Assembly (NCBI GenBank): GCA_964405335.1
Contig: CAYONP010000028.1
Location: 1 to 58,866, forward strand
Source of the DNA: CAYONP01 sp964405335
GTDB taxonomy: Bacteria > Armatimonadota > UBA10988
Length of the DNA stretch: 58,866 bases
Direction: 5' to 3'
Position 1 is the stretch's first letter; every line of letters starts with the position of its first letter. Made by a program: the position numbers and the translations under genes. The notes beneath the pieces are model-generated. The model had not been told where the DNA came from and did no database searches. It was given only the letters and a program-made list of their open reading frames with translations. Below, piece after piece: positions 49,556 to 58,138 of this stretch.

Positions 49556-51043
49556 GTGTCACTGGTGCAGAACCCGATCCTGCTCCGCGAACTGCGCAGC
49601 CGGATGCGCGGGAATCGAGCCGTCTGGCTGCAACTATTTTATGTCGTCGTGCTCTCGGCAGTGGTGTTGATTGCCTTCTTCACCGCCCTCGGGAGCGAGC
49701 GCATCAGCGAAGAGGCGAGTTGGCTCGGGCGGCTGCTGTTCCGCTCCATCGCCTGCGCCCAGGGCGCGCTGCTGGCGCTCACCGCGCCGGCCTTTGCCGC
49801 CGCGGCGGTGAGTGGCGAGCGCGAGCAGCAGACCTTCGACAGCCTGCTGGTTACGCCGCTGCGCGCCGGCGCCATTGTGCGGGGCAAGCTGGTCGCCGCG
49901 ACGATGTTCGTCCTGCTGCTGCTGACCATCAGCCTGCCGCTGGCCGCGCTCTCGTTCCTCTTCGGCGGCGTCTCGCCCGACGAGATCGCCGGCACCTTCG
50001 CGGTCCAGTTCGCCAACGGGTTGTTCCTCGCCGCGCTCGGGCTCGGCTTCAGCGTCGTCTGCCGCACCACCATGGCCGCCACGGTGGCGACCTACCTCTG
50101 CGTCACCGCCTACCTGATGGTCACCGGCATGCTGGTCGCCGGCGCGATGAGCCAGTTTCCGCTGGCGGCGATGAGCCCCATCGGCGTGCCCTGGTTCGCC
50201 GCCGAGGAGTTCGCGCTGCTCGGCCGGCCGGTGGCGATCTGGATCCCCAGCGCTCTGGCCGTCCTGCTGCTCGCCGGCTGGGTGGTCGACTCCGCGGCCG
50301 GCCGGATCGCCCACGAGCGTGACGGCAGCATCGCCATGCGGCCGCGCATCTGGCTCACCATCGTGCTCGTGGTCGTCTTCGCCGCGATTGGCTGGACGGC
50401 TGCGCAGGCGATCGCGCGGCACGGGTACGGCGCGGCCGACGCCGCCGAAATGCAGGCTATGCTGGTGCTGGTGGCCATGTACCTCTGCCTGGCCCTGGCC
50501 ATCATCCTGTGCAGCGACGGGAGCGATGCCGAGACCGGCGCGCCGCCGGGCTGGCAACTCTGGCGCCACCACGCCGCCACCGCGACGGCCTATCTGACCC
50601 TGCTGCCCTGGCTGCTCTGGCCGCTGCTCGCCTGGCTGGCCCGCGCCGGAGCGATGAGCGCCGACTGGACCACCGGCGCGGTCGGCGGGCTGGCCACCGC
50701 GAGCCTTGTGGTGCTGGTCAACGGGACCTTCATCCGGCAGCTCGACCTGGCGGCCGGAAGCCGCTGGGCGACGGTGATGGTCGGCGGGTTGGCGTTGCTC
50801 GCGGTGCACACAACGCTCTACCTGGCGACCGTCTGGCCCGAGTATCTCGCCACCACCGCATTCGCCGGCCTGGCGGCGATCTCACCGATGTCGCTGATCG
50901 GCGAGCTGGTGGCGCCTGAGCGTATGCACCCCAACCTGTTGCTGGATGCCGTGGAGATCGCCGTCGGCGTGCTCGCGGTGCACCTCGCCGCGCTGGCGCT
51001 GACAGCCTACCTGGGCCGGCGGCGGCACCGTGCCGCCGCTTGA
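49556..51043 (+). CDS. ABC-2 type transporter permease, large form
   Basis: This 495-aa membrane protein has about 12 hydrophobic helices, double the 276-aa relative at 43764. It starts with VQNPILLRELRSRMRGNRA, and VSGEREQQTFDSLLVTPLRAGAIVRGKLVAA is the conserved coupling loop of ABC-2 permeases. The GTG start is preceded by GGAGG. No ATPase gene is adjacent, so the ATPase at 44687-45619 or another elsewhere must power it. It may form part of the same export pathway as the 41.4-46.3 kb locus, but this is inference from sequence similarity. The TauE gene follows after 42 nt. Confidence 0.9.
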   Translation: MSLVQNPILLRELRSRMRGNRAVWLQLFYVVVLSAVVLIAFFTALGSERISEEASWLGRLLFRSIACAQGALLALTAPAFAAAAVSGEREQQTFDSLLVTPLRAGAIVRGKLVAATMFVLLLLTISLPLAALSFLFGGVSPDEIAGTFAVQFANGLFLAALGLGFSVVCRTTMAATVATYLCVTAYLMVTGMLVAGAMSQFPLAAMSPIGVPWFAAEEFALLGRPVAIWIPSALAVLLLAGWVVDSAAGRIAHERDGSIAMRPRIWLTIVLVVVFAAIGWTAAQAIARHGYGAADAAEMQAMLVLVAMYLCLALAIILCSDGSDAETGAPPGWQLWRHHAATATAYLTLLPWLLWPLLAWLARAGAMSADWTTGAVGGLATASLVVLVNGTFIRQLDLAAGSRWATVMVGGLALLAVHTTLYLATVWPEYLATTAFAGLAAISPMSLIGELVAPERMHPNLLLDAVEIAVGVLAVHLAALALTAYLGRRRHRAAA

Positions 51044-51085
51044 CATCCCCCGCCCGTCTGCGAGACTTGGCGAACTGAGATCACC

Positions 51086-51862
51086 GTGCCGCATTTCGCA
51101 GTCGCCGTGGTCGCCGTCTTCTGCGCCGGCGTGATCCAGGGCGTCACCGGCTTCGCCTTCGGCATCCTCGCCGTCGCCGTGCTGACCATGCTCTGGGGCG
51201 TGCGCGAGGCCAGCGTGGTGGTCAGCTTTCTGGCCTGCTGGAACGTCGCCCACACGCTCTGGTCGGTGCGGCAGGGCGTTCGCTGGCGGATCGTCGGCCT
51301 GATTGGCGCCGGCGTGCTGATTGGCCAGCCGATTGGCGCGCGCGCTCTGGTGACCGACTCGCTGCAGGTCTTCCTGCTCTACCTCCTAGCCGCCGCCTGC
51401 CTGGCCGTGGCGCTGCAGGAGCTGTGCGGCGGCGCGCCGGCCGACGATGCTACCGGGCCGGGCTCGGCGGCCGCCGTGCTGGCTGGCGTGGTCTCGGGCT
51501 TCATGACCACCACGGTCACCTCGGGTGGCCCGCCGGTGATCTGGTATGTCTACCGCCACCCGTTCACCCGCGAGCAGCTCAAGGCGACCACCCTGGCGGT
51601 GTTCGCCTTCGGCCTGGCGCTGAAGTTCATCGTTTGGGGTTGGCAAGACCTGACCGCCGACGGGGTCGAGATTCTGCTCACCGGCCGGCGCGCGCTGTGG
51701 GCGCTCTACCTGCTGCCGGCGACGGTGCTCGGCTCGGCGACCGGGATCTGGCTGTTCCGTCGGGTCGACGCGGTGCGCCTGAGGCGCTTGGTCTGCTACC
51801 TGCTGCTGCTCCTGGCGGCCATGGTGGCCAACACCGCCACGCGGGCGTGGCTCGGCGCCTAG
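51086..51862 (+). CDS. TauE/SafE family sulfite/organosulfonate exporter-like protein
   Basis: This 258-aa membrane protein has about eight hydrophobic segments in two halves, each starting with the family signature (GVIQGVTGFAFGILAVAVL and GVVSGFMTTTVTSGGPPVIWY). These are typical of TauE/SafE proteins that move sulfite, sulfoacetate or similar anions across the cytoplasmic membrane. It starts with GTG. The direction and substrate are not fixed by sequence. It has no neighbour in sulfur metabolism within the window. The downstream gap 51863-51906 is convergent with the OstA-like gene. Confidence 0.88.
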   Translation: MPHFAVAVVAVFCAGVIQGVTGFAFGILAVAVLTMLWGVREASVVVSFLACWNVAHTLWSVRQGVRWRIVGLIGAGVLIGQPIGARALVTDSLQVFLLYLLAAACLAVALQELCGGAPADDATGPGSAAAVLAGVVSGFMTTTVTSGGPPVIWYVYRHPFTREQLKATTLAVFAFGLALKFIVWGWQDLTADGVEILLTGRRALWALYLLPATVLGSATGIWLFRRVDAVRLRRLVCYLLLLLAAMVANTATRAWLGA

Positions 51863-51906
51863 CGCGGCGCGTCGTGCGACGGGCAGGCACCCGGGGACCG
51901 CGCCGC

Positions 51907-53343
51907 CTAGAATCCGACCAACCGCGCGTCGAGCGACATCTCGAACCCCGGCCGGAGCACGACGCTGGCGCCGTACTCCAGCTCGCGGTCGCGATAGGCC
52001 AGATTGACACCCCAGCGGCGCAGCACCTGGTTGTTGACGTCGAACCGCAAGTCGGTGCCGACCAGCCAGTGCCCCGTCGGCCGGAAGCGCACGCCGGCAT
52101 CGAGGTTGGTTGGGATCTCGATCAGGTCGAAGCGCATCGGCGTGCCGCCGGTGAGCAGGTGCGACCGGACCCCGAGCCGGGCGTAAAGCCAGTAGGGGAG
52201 CTGCTTCTCGAGGGTCAGACCGGCCCACAGCACGCCGTAGTGCTGCCGCGTATGGTACCCGGTGTAGCGCCCTCCGAGCTCGATCGCCGCGGTCGAGGTA
52301 TCGCCGGCGTGCATCAGGTTGGTATAGACCGCGCGCGCCTGCCAGCGGCCGGTGGTCAGGTTGTCGAACTCGTGGAACAGCCCGTAGCTGAGGTAGCCCT
52401 GCAGCCGGCCGCCGACGCCGGGGATGTCGACCGGCGGCGCGATATAGCCGAGCTCGGGCAGGCGGCTGTAGACCACGTCGAGGTTGGCCACCTCGAGCAC
52501 ATGCCGTTCCTTGTAGCTGGCCAGCAGCTCGATGGTGCCCAGCGGGCTGCCGGTGGCAAACCGCGCGGTGCCGGTAAGCAGCGACTCGGTGCCCAGCTTC
52601 GGGGTAATGGTCAGCCGCGTGTTGGGAATGCCGCCGATGGCGAACGGGTGCTCGACGAACAGGCCGTCGGTGCGGTTCGAGCCGACGGTCGGCAGTAGTA
52701 CCGCGCGATGGCCGATGGTCAGGTGGGGCAGGCCGATGATCGTCCGCCCGTAGAGCTGCAGTCGGCCGTTGTAGACGGTGACCCGCGCAACCTCCTCGCT
52801 CAGCGCGCCTTCGCCCAGCAGCACGTCGAGCCGTGAGCTGCGGATCTGGTACAGTGGCGGCTCGTAGCGCGAGGCGGTCACACCGCTGTCGAGCAGGCTC
52901 AGGCGCGGCCCGTCGCGGGTGGCCCGCTCCGCGGTGAGACGGAACCGCTCGGGCCGTTCATCGGGCGCGGCCAGGGCGCTCAGCGGGGGCCTATAGTCGA
53001 TGGGAATGTCGACCTGGATCGCTTCGAACTCACCCCGCTCGGCGGCCAGGTCATAGGCGGCGTGCGCGGCGGTGAGTGTTTCGCCTCCGCGGCCGATCAG
53101 TGTCACCCGGCCATCGGCGATGACCGCCGGCTGGTCGGGCAGGCTCAGGTCGATGATGATCTGATCGGCGGCGAAGGTGAGTTCGTCGATGGCCAGGGTC
53201 GCCTGGCCGTTGAGGTAGATGCGGCCCTCGTCGCGCCGGAGAACGGTCTGCTCGCAGGTGACGCGCGCGGTGCGGCCGGTGAGTTCGATCACCTGACTGC
53301 CGCCGAGGTTCAGCACCAGCCAGGCGGCGACCAGGGCAGCCAC
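51907..53343 (-). CDS. OstA/LptD-like outer-membrane beta-barrel protein
   Basis: This 478-aa protein starts at a GTG with a short signal-like segment (MAALVAAWLVLNLGG). It has an OstA-like N-terminal beta-jelly-roll (ELTGRTARVTCEQTVLRRDEGRIYLNGQATL; DQIIIDLS) and, after about residue 175, alternating amphipathic strands typical of a barrel that end in a terminal Phe (LDARLVGF). At 478 aa it is far shorter than proteobacterial LptD (about 780), as in some Terrabacteria-type diderms. It may assemble lipopolysaccharide-like lipid or another polymer in the outer membrane. Its GTG is 3 nt after the stop of the SLH-like barrel gene, so the two are one operon. Confidence 0.78.
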   Translation of the reverse strand: MAALVAAWLVLNLGGSQVIELTGRTARVTCEQTVLRRDEGRIYLNGQATLAIDELTFAADQIIIDLSLPDQPAVIADGRVTLIGRGGETLTAAHAAYDLAAERGEFEAIQVDIPIDYRPPLSALAAPDERPERFRLTAERATRDGPRLSLLDSGVTASRYEPPLYQIRSSRLDVLLGEGALSEEVARVTVYNGRLQLYGRTIIGLPHLTIGHRAVLLPTVGSNRTDGLFVEHPFAIGGIPNTRLTITPKLGTESLLTGTARFATGSPLGTIELLASYKERHVLEVANLDVVYSRLPELGYIAPPVDIPGVGGRLQGYLSYGLFHEFDNLTTGRWQARAVYTNLMHAGDTSTAAIELGGRYTGYHTRQHYGVLWAGLTLEKQLPYWLYARLGVRSHLLTGGTPMRFDLIEIPTNLDAGVRFRPTGHWLVGTDLRFDVNNQVLRRWGVNLAYRDRELEYGASVVLRPGFEMSLDARLVGF

Positions 53344-53346
53344 GGT

Positions 53347-54594
53347 TCAGAAGCCGATCCCCAGCGACGCGCCGATGACGTGCTCGGCGCCGCCGGGCGC
53401 GGTGAGGTCGCTGGTGCGGCGATGGTAGGAAAGGTCGGCGCGCATCCGGTCACTCAGCTCATAGACGACCTGCGCGCGGACGTAACCGCGCCAGGCGTCT
53501 TCGAGGCCGATCAGGCGGCGGCGCAGCGACGTCTGATAGCTGAGTCCCAGCCGCCAACTGCTCGACGGCTGGTAGAACACCTCGGTGCCAAGCTGGTTGA
53601 GGTAACCGACCTGCTGATCCTCGGGCCGGAACACCGCCGCCGACGAGAGCACGCCGAACCCGTTGCCGCGCCACGACAGGCCCGCTTCGAGGCCGTACAG
53701 GTCGGGATACTCCTCGAAGTCGCCCAGTCCACCGAGCAGGGCGAAGCCCGAAGTCAGGTGGCGGAAGGCCAGGTCGAGTTCGAGGTCGCTGCCGAACATG
53801 CGCGAGTAGCCGGCGCGGATCGACTGCCCGCGCTCCATCTCGTCGCGCCAGCCGTCGCGGCGCGCCATCAGGCTGCGCGCATACTCGACCAGCACGCTCT
53901 GGTCGCCGAGCCGCAGGCGCAGGTCGGCGGCGACGATGTGCCCGCTCAACGACTGCCCATAGCCCAGCTCGTCCATCAGCTCGCGGCTCTGCCAGCTCAC
54001 CGTGCCCTCGAGCGGGCCGACCAGGCCGGCGGTCAGGCTGGCGCCGACCTCTTCGCTGACGCCGCCGAGGGTCCACGGCAGCGGCTCGGCGCCGGCGGTC
54101 AACGAGAAACCGCCCGAGTCCGCGCGAAGGCCGGACCAGGGGCTGCCACCGGCCAGCCACGGCTCACCGACAGGCTCGGCCTGATGCGGCGCTGGAGCGT
54201 CGGCGTCGAGGCTCGCGATGCGATGCGGATAACCGGCCAGGTCGAGCCGGGCCGTGTCGAGTGGCGCGCCGAGCGTGGCCAGCTCCGGCCGCAGTGAGTC
54301 GAGGCTGTTGGTCAGCGCGGTGCAGACCGCGGCCACCCGCGGATCGGGCCGGCTTACCGGCGAGCCGGCGGCAGCACGCTGGCGGAGCGCATCGAAGGCC
54401 GCGTTCCAGAGCAGGGCACACTCAAACCGGGTCAGCGAGTCGCCGTCACGGAAGGTGACCAGCGCGTTGCTGCTCAGCCCTGCGTCGCGAATAACGCGCA
54501 GCTCACGGTAGAGTGGGTCGCCGGCGGGTACCCGTGAGAATGGGCCGGCCCATGCCGCCGTCGCGACCAGTAACGTCAACCAGCACGCCCGCAT
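53347..54594 (-). CDS. Outer-membrane beta-barrel protein with SLH-like N-terminal region
   Basis: This 415-aa protein has a signal peptide (MRACWLTLLVATAAWAG). A region similar to an S-layer homology domain (FSRVPAGDPLYRELRVIRDAGL, then SLTRFECALLWNAAFDALRQR) follows, then a linker and from about residue 140 a run of amphipathic strands with Tyr/Trp/Gly turns ending in a terminal Phe (GASLGIGF). This matches the OmpM/SlpA-type porin plan of diderm Terrabacteria, where SLH binds peptidoglycan-linked polymer and tethers the outer membrane. The SLH repeat is short and imperfect here. GGAGAGAGG precedes the ATG, and a promoter lies 62 nt upstream. It is followed by the OstA-like gene. Confidence 0.8.
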   Translation of the reverse strand: MRACWLTLLVATAAWAGPFSRVPAGDPLYRELRVIRDAGLSSNALVTFRDGDSLTRFECALLWNAAFDALRQRAAAGSPVSRPDPRVAAVCTALTNSLDSLRPELATLGAPLDTARLDLAGYPHRIASLDADAPAPHQAEPVGEPWLAGGSPWSGLRADSGGFSLTAGAEPLPWTLGGVSEEVGASLTAGLVGPLEGTVSWQSRELMDELGYGQSLSGHIVAADLRLRLGDQSVLVEYARSLMARRDGWRDEMERGQSIRAGYSRMFGSDLELDLAFRHLTSGFALLGGLGDFEEYPDLYGLEAGLSWRGNGFGVLSSAAVFRPEDQQVGYLNQLGTEVFYQPSSSWRLGLSYQTSLRRRLIGLEDAWRGYVRAQVVYELSDRMRADLSYHRRTSDLTAPGGAEHVIGASLGIGF

Positions 54595-54655
54595 GCCTCT
54601 CTCCAGCCGCGGCGACCGTTGGGCCGCACGGTCGGCCGCACGGGGGAGCAACCTC

Positions 54656-54684
54656 AGTATAGCGCACCGCCGGCCGCCTGCCAA
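54656..54684 (-). promoter_or_regulatory. sigma70-type promoter of the outer-membrane protein operon
   Basis: TTGGCA (54684 to 54679), a 17-nt spacer and TATACT (54661 to 54656) read leftward to the ATG at 54594. The 334-nt gap 54595-54928 also holds the REP/MITE-like element and the promoter of the aldolase-like gene; no gene is seen in it. Confidence 0.72.
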
Positions 54685-54784
54685 TCTGCTCCTATCGACA
54701 TGCAACGTCCGTGCCAGGGTGCGGATTGAGACGATTTCGTGTCCAGCGCCAGCCGACCACACCGGACCGCCGCGGAGTCGCCGC

Positions 54785-54867
54785 GGGGTCAGATCTCGCT
54801 TTCATGTGGTCAGTAACGGACAATGCCTGAGTGCGCAACACACAGCATGATTTCGAGACCTGACCCC
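54785..54867. mobile_element. 83-bp REP/MITE-like element with imperfect terminal inverted repeats (relic)
   Basis: The arms at 54785-54806 (starting GGGGTCAGATCTCG) and 54846-54867 (ending CGAGACCTGACCCC) match as an inverted repeat in 18 of 22 positions around a 39-nt spacer. The GGGGTCAGGTCTCG terminus is of the type seen next to REP-associated Y1 transposases. No transposase gene lies nearby. Confidence 0.6.
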
Positions 54868-54881
54868 GGGCCGTCGGGTGC

Positions 54882-54911
54882 TTGTCCGGTTCGCCGGCTC
54901 GGGGGTACCAT
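54882..54911 (+). promoter_or_regulatory. Candidate promoter of the aldolase-like gene
   Basis: TTGTCC, an 18-nt spacer and TACCAT predict a start near 54918, shortly before the ATG at 54929. This supports that start over upstream codons. Confidence 0.5.
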
Positions 54912-54928
54912 GGGTGCGGGAGTCGTCG

Positions 54929-55879
54929 ATGGGAGAGCGGGTGTTCGACAAGCTGCGCGATCCGGACCGCCTGGCGCGCTCGCCCGTCTGCATCTTCGCC
55001 GGCGATGCCCAGGCGGCCGGTGGGCTGCGCGGGCTCGGCTCGAGTGGCCGCGGGCCGGCCGAGCGCTGGCGCACCCGGCCCGATTTCCTCCAGCTCTGCC
55101 GCGAGCTGTCGAATGACGGCAGCATCGACGGCTGCTTGATGACCCCCGCCGATGCCGAGACCCTCGCCGTCGACGAGCGCTTCTTCGACAGCATCGAGGT
55201 CACGCCGTTGGTTCGCACCAACGCCGAGACGATGATCTGGAACCCGCGCCACGGCAGCTACCGCACCGCGCCGTCGCGGCCGTTCGTCACGGTGCAGCCG
55301 AACGACGCCCGCTTCTGCCGCGACCTGATCTGCCAGACGCAGGAGTTCAACATCCGCCTCGGGCTGTACAGCATTTGCCTCAACAACCACGTCGACGACG
55401 ACCTGCGGACGCTCGAGGTCTATCTCACCTACGCCCGCGAGGTCGGGCGCACGCCCGGGTTCGACCACTTCCTCGAGGTCTTCCTGCCCAACCTGCCGCA
55501 GCATGGGATGAGCGAAGAGGAGATCGGCGAGTATGTCGCCGACAGCATCGTCCGCACGATGAGCTACCTCCGCCGGCACGAGCGCCCGCGGTTCATTAAG
55601 ACGCAGTTCACCACCGCCGCGGTCTGGCGCGAGCTGTGCCGGTTCGACCCGACGCTGCCCATCGGCGCGCTTGGCGGCGCGCGGACCGACTCGCGCGGGA
55701 CCCTCGAGCTGGCGCACCAGGTGGTGAGCAATGGCGGCAAGCTGATCCTGTTCGGCCGGGCCATCTTCCAGGATCCCGATCCGCTCGCCATCTGCCACGC
55801 GCTGCGCCGGGTGCTCGACGGTGAGGATCCGGTCGTCGCCTATGAGCAGTACCGCGACGAGGCGCGCGACGCGGGGTGA
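54929..55879 (+). CDS. TIM-barrel aldolase-like protein of unknown substrate
   Basis: This 316-aa protein shows a class I aldolase-like arrangement. FDSIEVTPLVRTNAETMIW lies in the front half, FIKTQFTTAAVWRELC in the middle with a conserved Lys, and GGKLILFGRAIFQDPDPLAICHALRRVLDGEDP near the end, typical of the phosphate-binding end of aldolase barrels. Active-site lysine identity is not certain. The ATG at 54929 has GGGAG 6 nt upstream and follows a candidate promoter. The stop overlaps the GTG of the GNAT gene (GTGA). Function is not known; metabolism of a sugar or acid via Schiff base is inferred only. Confidence 0.6.
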   Translation: MGERVFDKLRDPDRLARSPVCIFAGDAQAAGGLRGLGSSGRGPAERWRTRPDFLQLCRELSNDGSIDGCLMTPADAETLAVDERFFDSIEVTPLVRTNAETMIWNPRHGSYRTAPSRPFVTVQPNDARFCRDLICQTQEFNIRLGLYSICLNNHVDDDLRTLEVYLTYAREVGRTPGFDHFLEVFLPNLPQHGMSEEEIGEYVADSIVRTMSYLRRHERPRFIKTQFTTAAVWRELCRFDPTLPIGALGGARTDSRGTLELAHQVVSNGGKLILFGRAIFQDPDPLAICHALRRVLDGEDPVVAYEQYRDEARDAG

Positions 55880-56652
55880 GCCCGCCGGCCGAGATCGGGC
55901 GGCTGCTGGACTGGCTTCACCAAGCCGAATTGGCCCACTCCCGCCTGCTCTGGCGGCTGCGGCAGGATGCCCGGCTCGACCCGCCCTGGCCCTACGCCGG
56001 CCTGTGGCATGACCCGGCCGGCGCCGTGCTGATCGACCTGAGCCACCACCCCGAGTTCGCCGCCGCCGACCCGCCCTGGCTACAAGCCGAGTTCACCGAT
56101 CCGGCGGCGCTCGAGCTGCTCTGCGGCGTCCGTCTGCCGGCCCGCTGCGAGCTGCTGGTCGACTGCGCCGCGCTGCCGCTGCTCGGCCCGCTGGGTAGTG
56201 TCACAACCGTCGCCGAACTGGACGTGCTGGCCTGCCCACCAGGCCGGATGGGTGAGGCCGCCATCGCCTACCAACCGGTGCGGCTGACCGCCCGCGACCG
56301 CGCGCTCTGCGCCGCGGCCGATTGGCGGCCCGACGACCTGGCCGATGAGACCGACCTCGACCGCGGCGGCGTGCGCTATGCCCTGCTCCGCGACGGCCAA
56401 ATCGCCAGCCGACTGCTGGTTCAGAAGGTCTGCGAGCAGATCGCCGAGCTGGCCGACGTGGCCACCGACCCGGCCTACCGCCGGCGCGGTTATGCCGCGG
56501 CGCTGATCCAGCAAGTCGTCCGCCGCCTGCACGAGCGGGGCTGGACGGTGACCTACTCGACCCACCCGACCAACCAAGCGTCGCAGGCCCTGGCCCGCGG
56601 CCTGGGGTTCTCGCCGATGATGCGTTGGGGGCGTTACCGGGTCGAGCGGTGA
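55876..56652 (+). CDS. GNAT family N-acetyltransferase
   Basis: This 258-aa protein has a C-terminal GNAT domain with motif A (IAELADVATDPAYRRRGYAAALIQQVVRRL, acetyl-CoA site RRxGxA) and motif B (ASQALARGLGF). The N-terminal 120 residues are a divergent half-domain, as in larger GNATs of the FR47-like kind. It should acetylate an amine on a small molecule or a protein. The start is a GTG overlapping the upstream stop by 4 nt. It is convergent with greA, whose stop lies 4 nt away. Substrate unknown. Confidence 0.85.
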   Translation: MSPPAEIGRLLDWLHQAELAHSRLLWRLRQDARLDPPWPYAGLWHDPAGAVLIDLSHHPEFAAADPPWLQAEFTDPAALELLCGVRLPARCELLVDCAALPLLGPLGSVTTVAELDVLACPPGRMGEAAIAYQPVRLTARDRALCAAADWRPDDLADETDLDRGGVRYALLRDGQIASRLLVQKVCEQIAELADVATDPAYRRRGYAAALIQQVVRRLHERGWTVTYSTHPTNQASQALARGLGFSPMMRWGRYRVER

Positions 56653-56656
56653 CCGG

Positions 56657-57157
56657 CTAGCCTACCTCGACCACCCGCAGCCGGCGCAGGCCGCGGGGCG
56701 TTTCGGCCTCGGCCAGGTCGCCCACCTCGAGGCCGAGCAGGGCGTCGCCGAGCGGCGATTCGACCGACAGGCCGCCCTCGACGTGGTTCACCTCGGCGCC
56801 GTCGACCAGCGTGTAGGTGGTCACCCGGCCGGTGTCGACGCACTCGACGGTGACCGCGAAGCCGGGCGTGACGACCGACGCCACGGCGCCCTCGGGCAGC
56901 ACTTCGGCGCGGCCGAGCTTGTACTCGAGACCGGCGATCTGGGTCTCGACGATACTCAGCTCCTCGCGTGCGGCGTGATAGGGGAAGTTCTCGCTCAGGT
57001 CGCCGTCGGCGCGAGTGGCCCGCACCGCCTCACGCAGCTCGCTGCGCTTGGCCTTCAGTAGCACGAGCTGCGCCTTCAGACGCTCGAGCCCCTCGCGGGT
57101 CAGCTTCACCTCACCGGCCACGGTCAGACTCCCGGCGCGCGCGGCCGCCTCGAGCAT
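56657..57157 (-). CDS. greA: GreA/GreB family transcript cleavage factor
   Basis: This 166-aa protein has an N-terminal coiled coil and a C-terminal FKBP-like domain. The coiled-coil tip carries the acidic motif RADGDLSENFPYHAAREEL that enters the RNA polymerase secondary channel and stimulates RNA cleavage in arrested complexes. The C-terminal part (ESPLGDALLGLEVGDLAEAE) is also diagnostic. The ATG at 57157 is chosen because a predicted promoter (57183-57211) lies just upstream of it; a GTG at 57202 would fall within that promoter. There are about 15 extra residues before the usual family start. Confidence 0.93.
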   Translation of the reverse strand: MLEAAARAGSLTVAGEVKLTREGLERLKAQLVLLKAKRSELREAVRATRADGDLSENFPYHAAREELSIVETQIAGLEYKLGRAEVLPEGAVASVVTPGFAVTVECVDTGRVTTYTLVDGAEVNHVEGGLSVESPLGDALLGLEVGDLAEAETPRGLRRLRVVEVG

Positions 57158-57182
57158 GTGTGCAGGGGCGCGGCGTCCGCAG

Positions 57183-57211
57183 ATTGTGCGTCCAATCGCC
57201 ACTTCGGTAAA
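57183..57211 (-). promoter_or_regulatory. Candidate promoter of greA
   Basis: TTTACC (57211 to 57206), a 17-nt spacer and CACAAT (57188 to 57183) read leftward, predicting a start near 57176, 19 nt before the ATG at 57157. Confidence 0.45.
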
Positions 57212-57272
57212 GCGGTTCTGAGATCGCTCCGCGCCTCGGCGACGATCGTCCGTCTCTCATGCGGAGCCCGCC

Positions 57273-57869
57273 ATGGACCGCCGCGCCGCGCTCGGAGCCG
57301 TGTTGCTGACCGTCGTCTTCGCCGCCACCGGTACCGCCGCGGGGATGTACTACAACGTCACCTACTTCGGCGCGGCGCGCGTGCCGCTGCTCGAGCCGGT
57401 CTGCCTGGTCGGCGCCGTCGGCTACTATTCGCTGCTCCCGCCGAGCTTCGACCCGGTGGCCCAGGCATGGCTGTGGGTCGGCTGCTTCGTCCTCGCCGGC
57501 TGGCTCCTGGTCGCCTGCTGGAGCTGGTTCGCCCGCCGGCTTGGGCTGCGCGACGTGGGTCTGATCGTGCGGAGCCTCTTGCTCGGGCAACTGCCCATCG
57601 TGGCGCCGTCGCTCTGGTTGGCCTGGGCCATGGCCGGACCGGGCCTGCCGAGCTGGTCGCGGTTCGTGGCCGCCTGCCTGCACCGCGAGTTCGCCCTCGA
57701 GCTGCCGTGGCTGGCCTGGCTCTACGGTCCGTTGGCGGTCGCCGCGGTCGGGCTCGAGCTCTGGTCGCTGGCGCGCGAGTTGGGTTGGTCGCGCGCCTTC
57801 GCGCTGGTGTCGGCAGGCTCGGCAGCCGCCGCCGGTCTGTTCTGGGTGACCGCCACGCTGCTCCCCTGA
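57273..57869 (+). CDS. Integral membrane protein of unknown function
   Basis: This 198-aa protein has about five hydrophobic helices (for example ALGAVLLTVVFAATGTAAGM, the N-terminal one, and WLWVGCFVLAGWLLVACW). It has no recognised motif. GGAG stands 7 nt before the ATG. It is divergent from greA and shares the 115-nt gap 57158-57272. The Trp/Leu-rich helices and short loops resemble Yip1-like or DUF-type membrane proteins, but no family can be named. Confidence 0.72.
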   Translation: MDRRAALGAVLLTVVFAATGTAAGMYYNVTYFGAARVPLLEPVCLVGAVGYYSLLPPSFDPVAQAWLWVGCFVLAGWLLVACWSWFARRLGLRDVGLIVRSLLLGQLPIVAPSLWLAWAMAGPGLPSWSRFVAACLHREFALELPWLAWLYGPLAVAAVGLELWSLARELGWSRAFALVSAGSAAAAGLFWVTATLLP

Positions 57870-57918
57870 GGCGGCCGGAGGATCACCGGAATCTAGGGCT
57901 CCAGGCGCATTGGGAGCG

Positions 57919-57947
57919 TTGACGCACCGGCCGGGATGTGCTAATCT
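57919..57947 (+). promoter_or_regulatory. Promoter in front of the small ORF and HNH gene
   Basis: TTGACG, a 17-nt spacer and TAATCT predict a start near 57954, almost directly at the ATG at 57957. Confidence 0.65.
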
Positions 57948-57956
57948 GCGCCGCGT

Positions 57957-58127
57957 ATGCTGATTCTCAATGTGGAGCAGCGGCAGCCGCGTCGACGCCG
58001 GGCCAAGGCCCGAGCGGCGCGTTTGCCGTTCTGGATAGCGACGGGCTGCGATGCGGTGTTCGACGACTGGATAGTCGTCGAGCCACCGAGCGTTGACGCG
58101 ACTCAGCCCGCCACGCTACGGATGTAG
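57957..58127 (+). CDS. Possible leaderless 56-aa basic protein (or leader RNA)
   Basis: A reading frame from an ATG at 57957 encodes 56 residues with a cluster of arginines (PRRRRAKARAAR, residues 11-22) and a Trp/Asp-rich second half. It would be translated from a leaderless transcript. Its stop lies in the loop side of a strong hairpin just before the HNH gene. There is no ribosome site and no known family, so it may be only a leader. The codon usage resembles the neighbours. Confidence 0.45.
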   Translation: MLILNVEQRQPRRRRAKARAARLPFWIATGCDAVFDDWIVVEPPSVDATQPATLRM

Positions 58128-58138
58128 CCGGCGGGCTG
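58104..58138 (+). promoter_or_regulatory. Strong stem-loop upstream of the HNH gene
   Basis: The outer arms CAGCCCGCC (58104-58112) and GGCGGGCTG (58130-58138) enclose an inner GCTAC-GGAT-GTAGC hairpin. It lies 19 nt before the HNH ATG and may control its expression. Confidence 0.55.

Noticed and set aside
51040..51068. TTGACA as a -35 for the TauE gene
   Set aside because: The hexamer overlaps the permease stop and no acceptable -10 follows at 16-18 nt.
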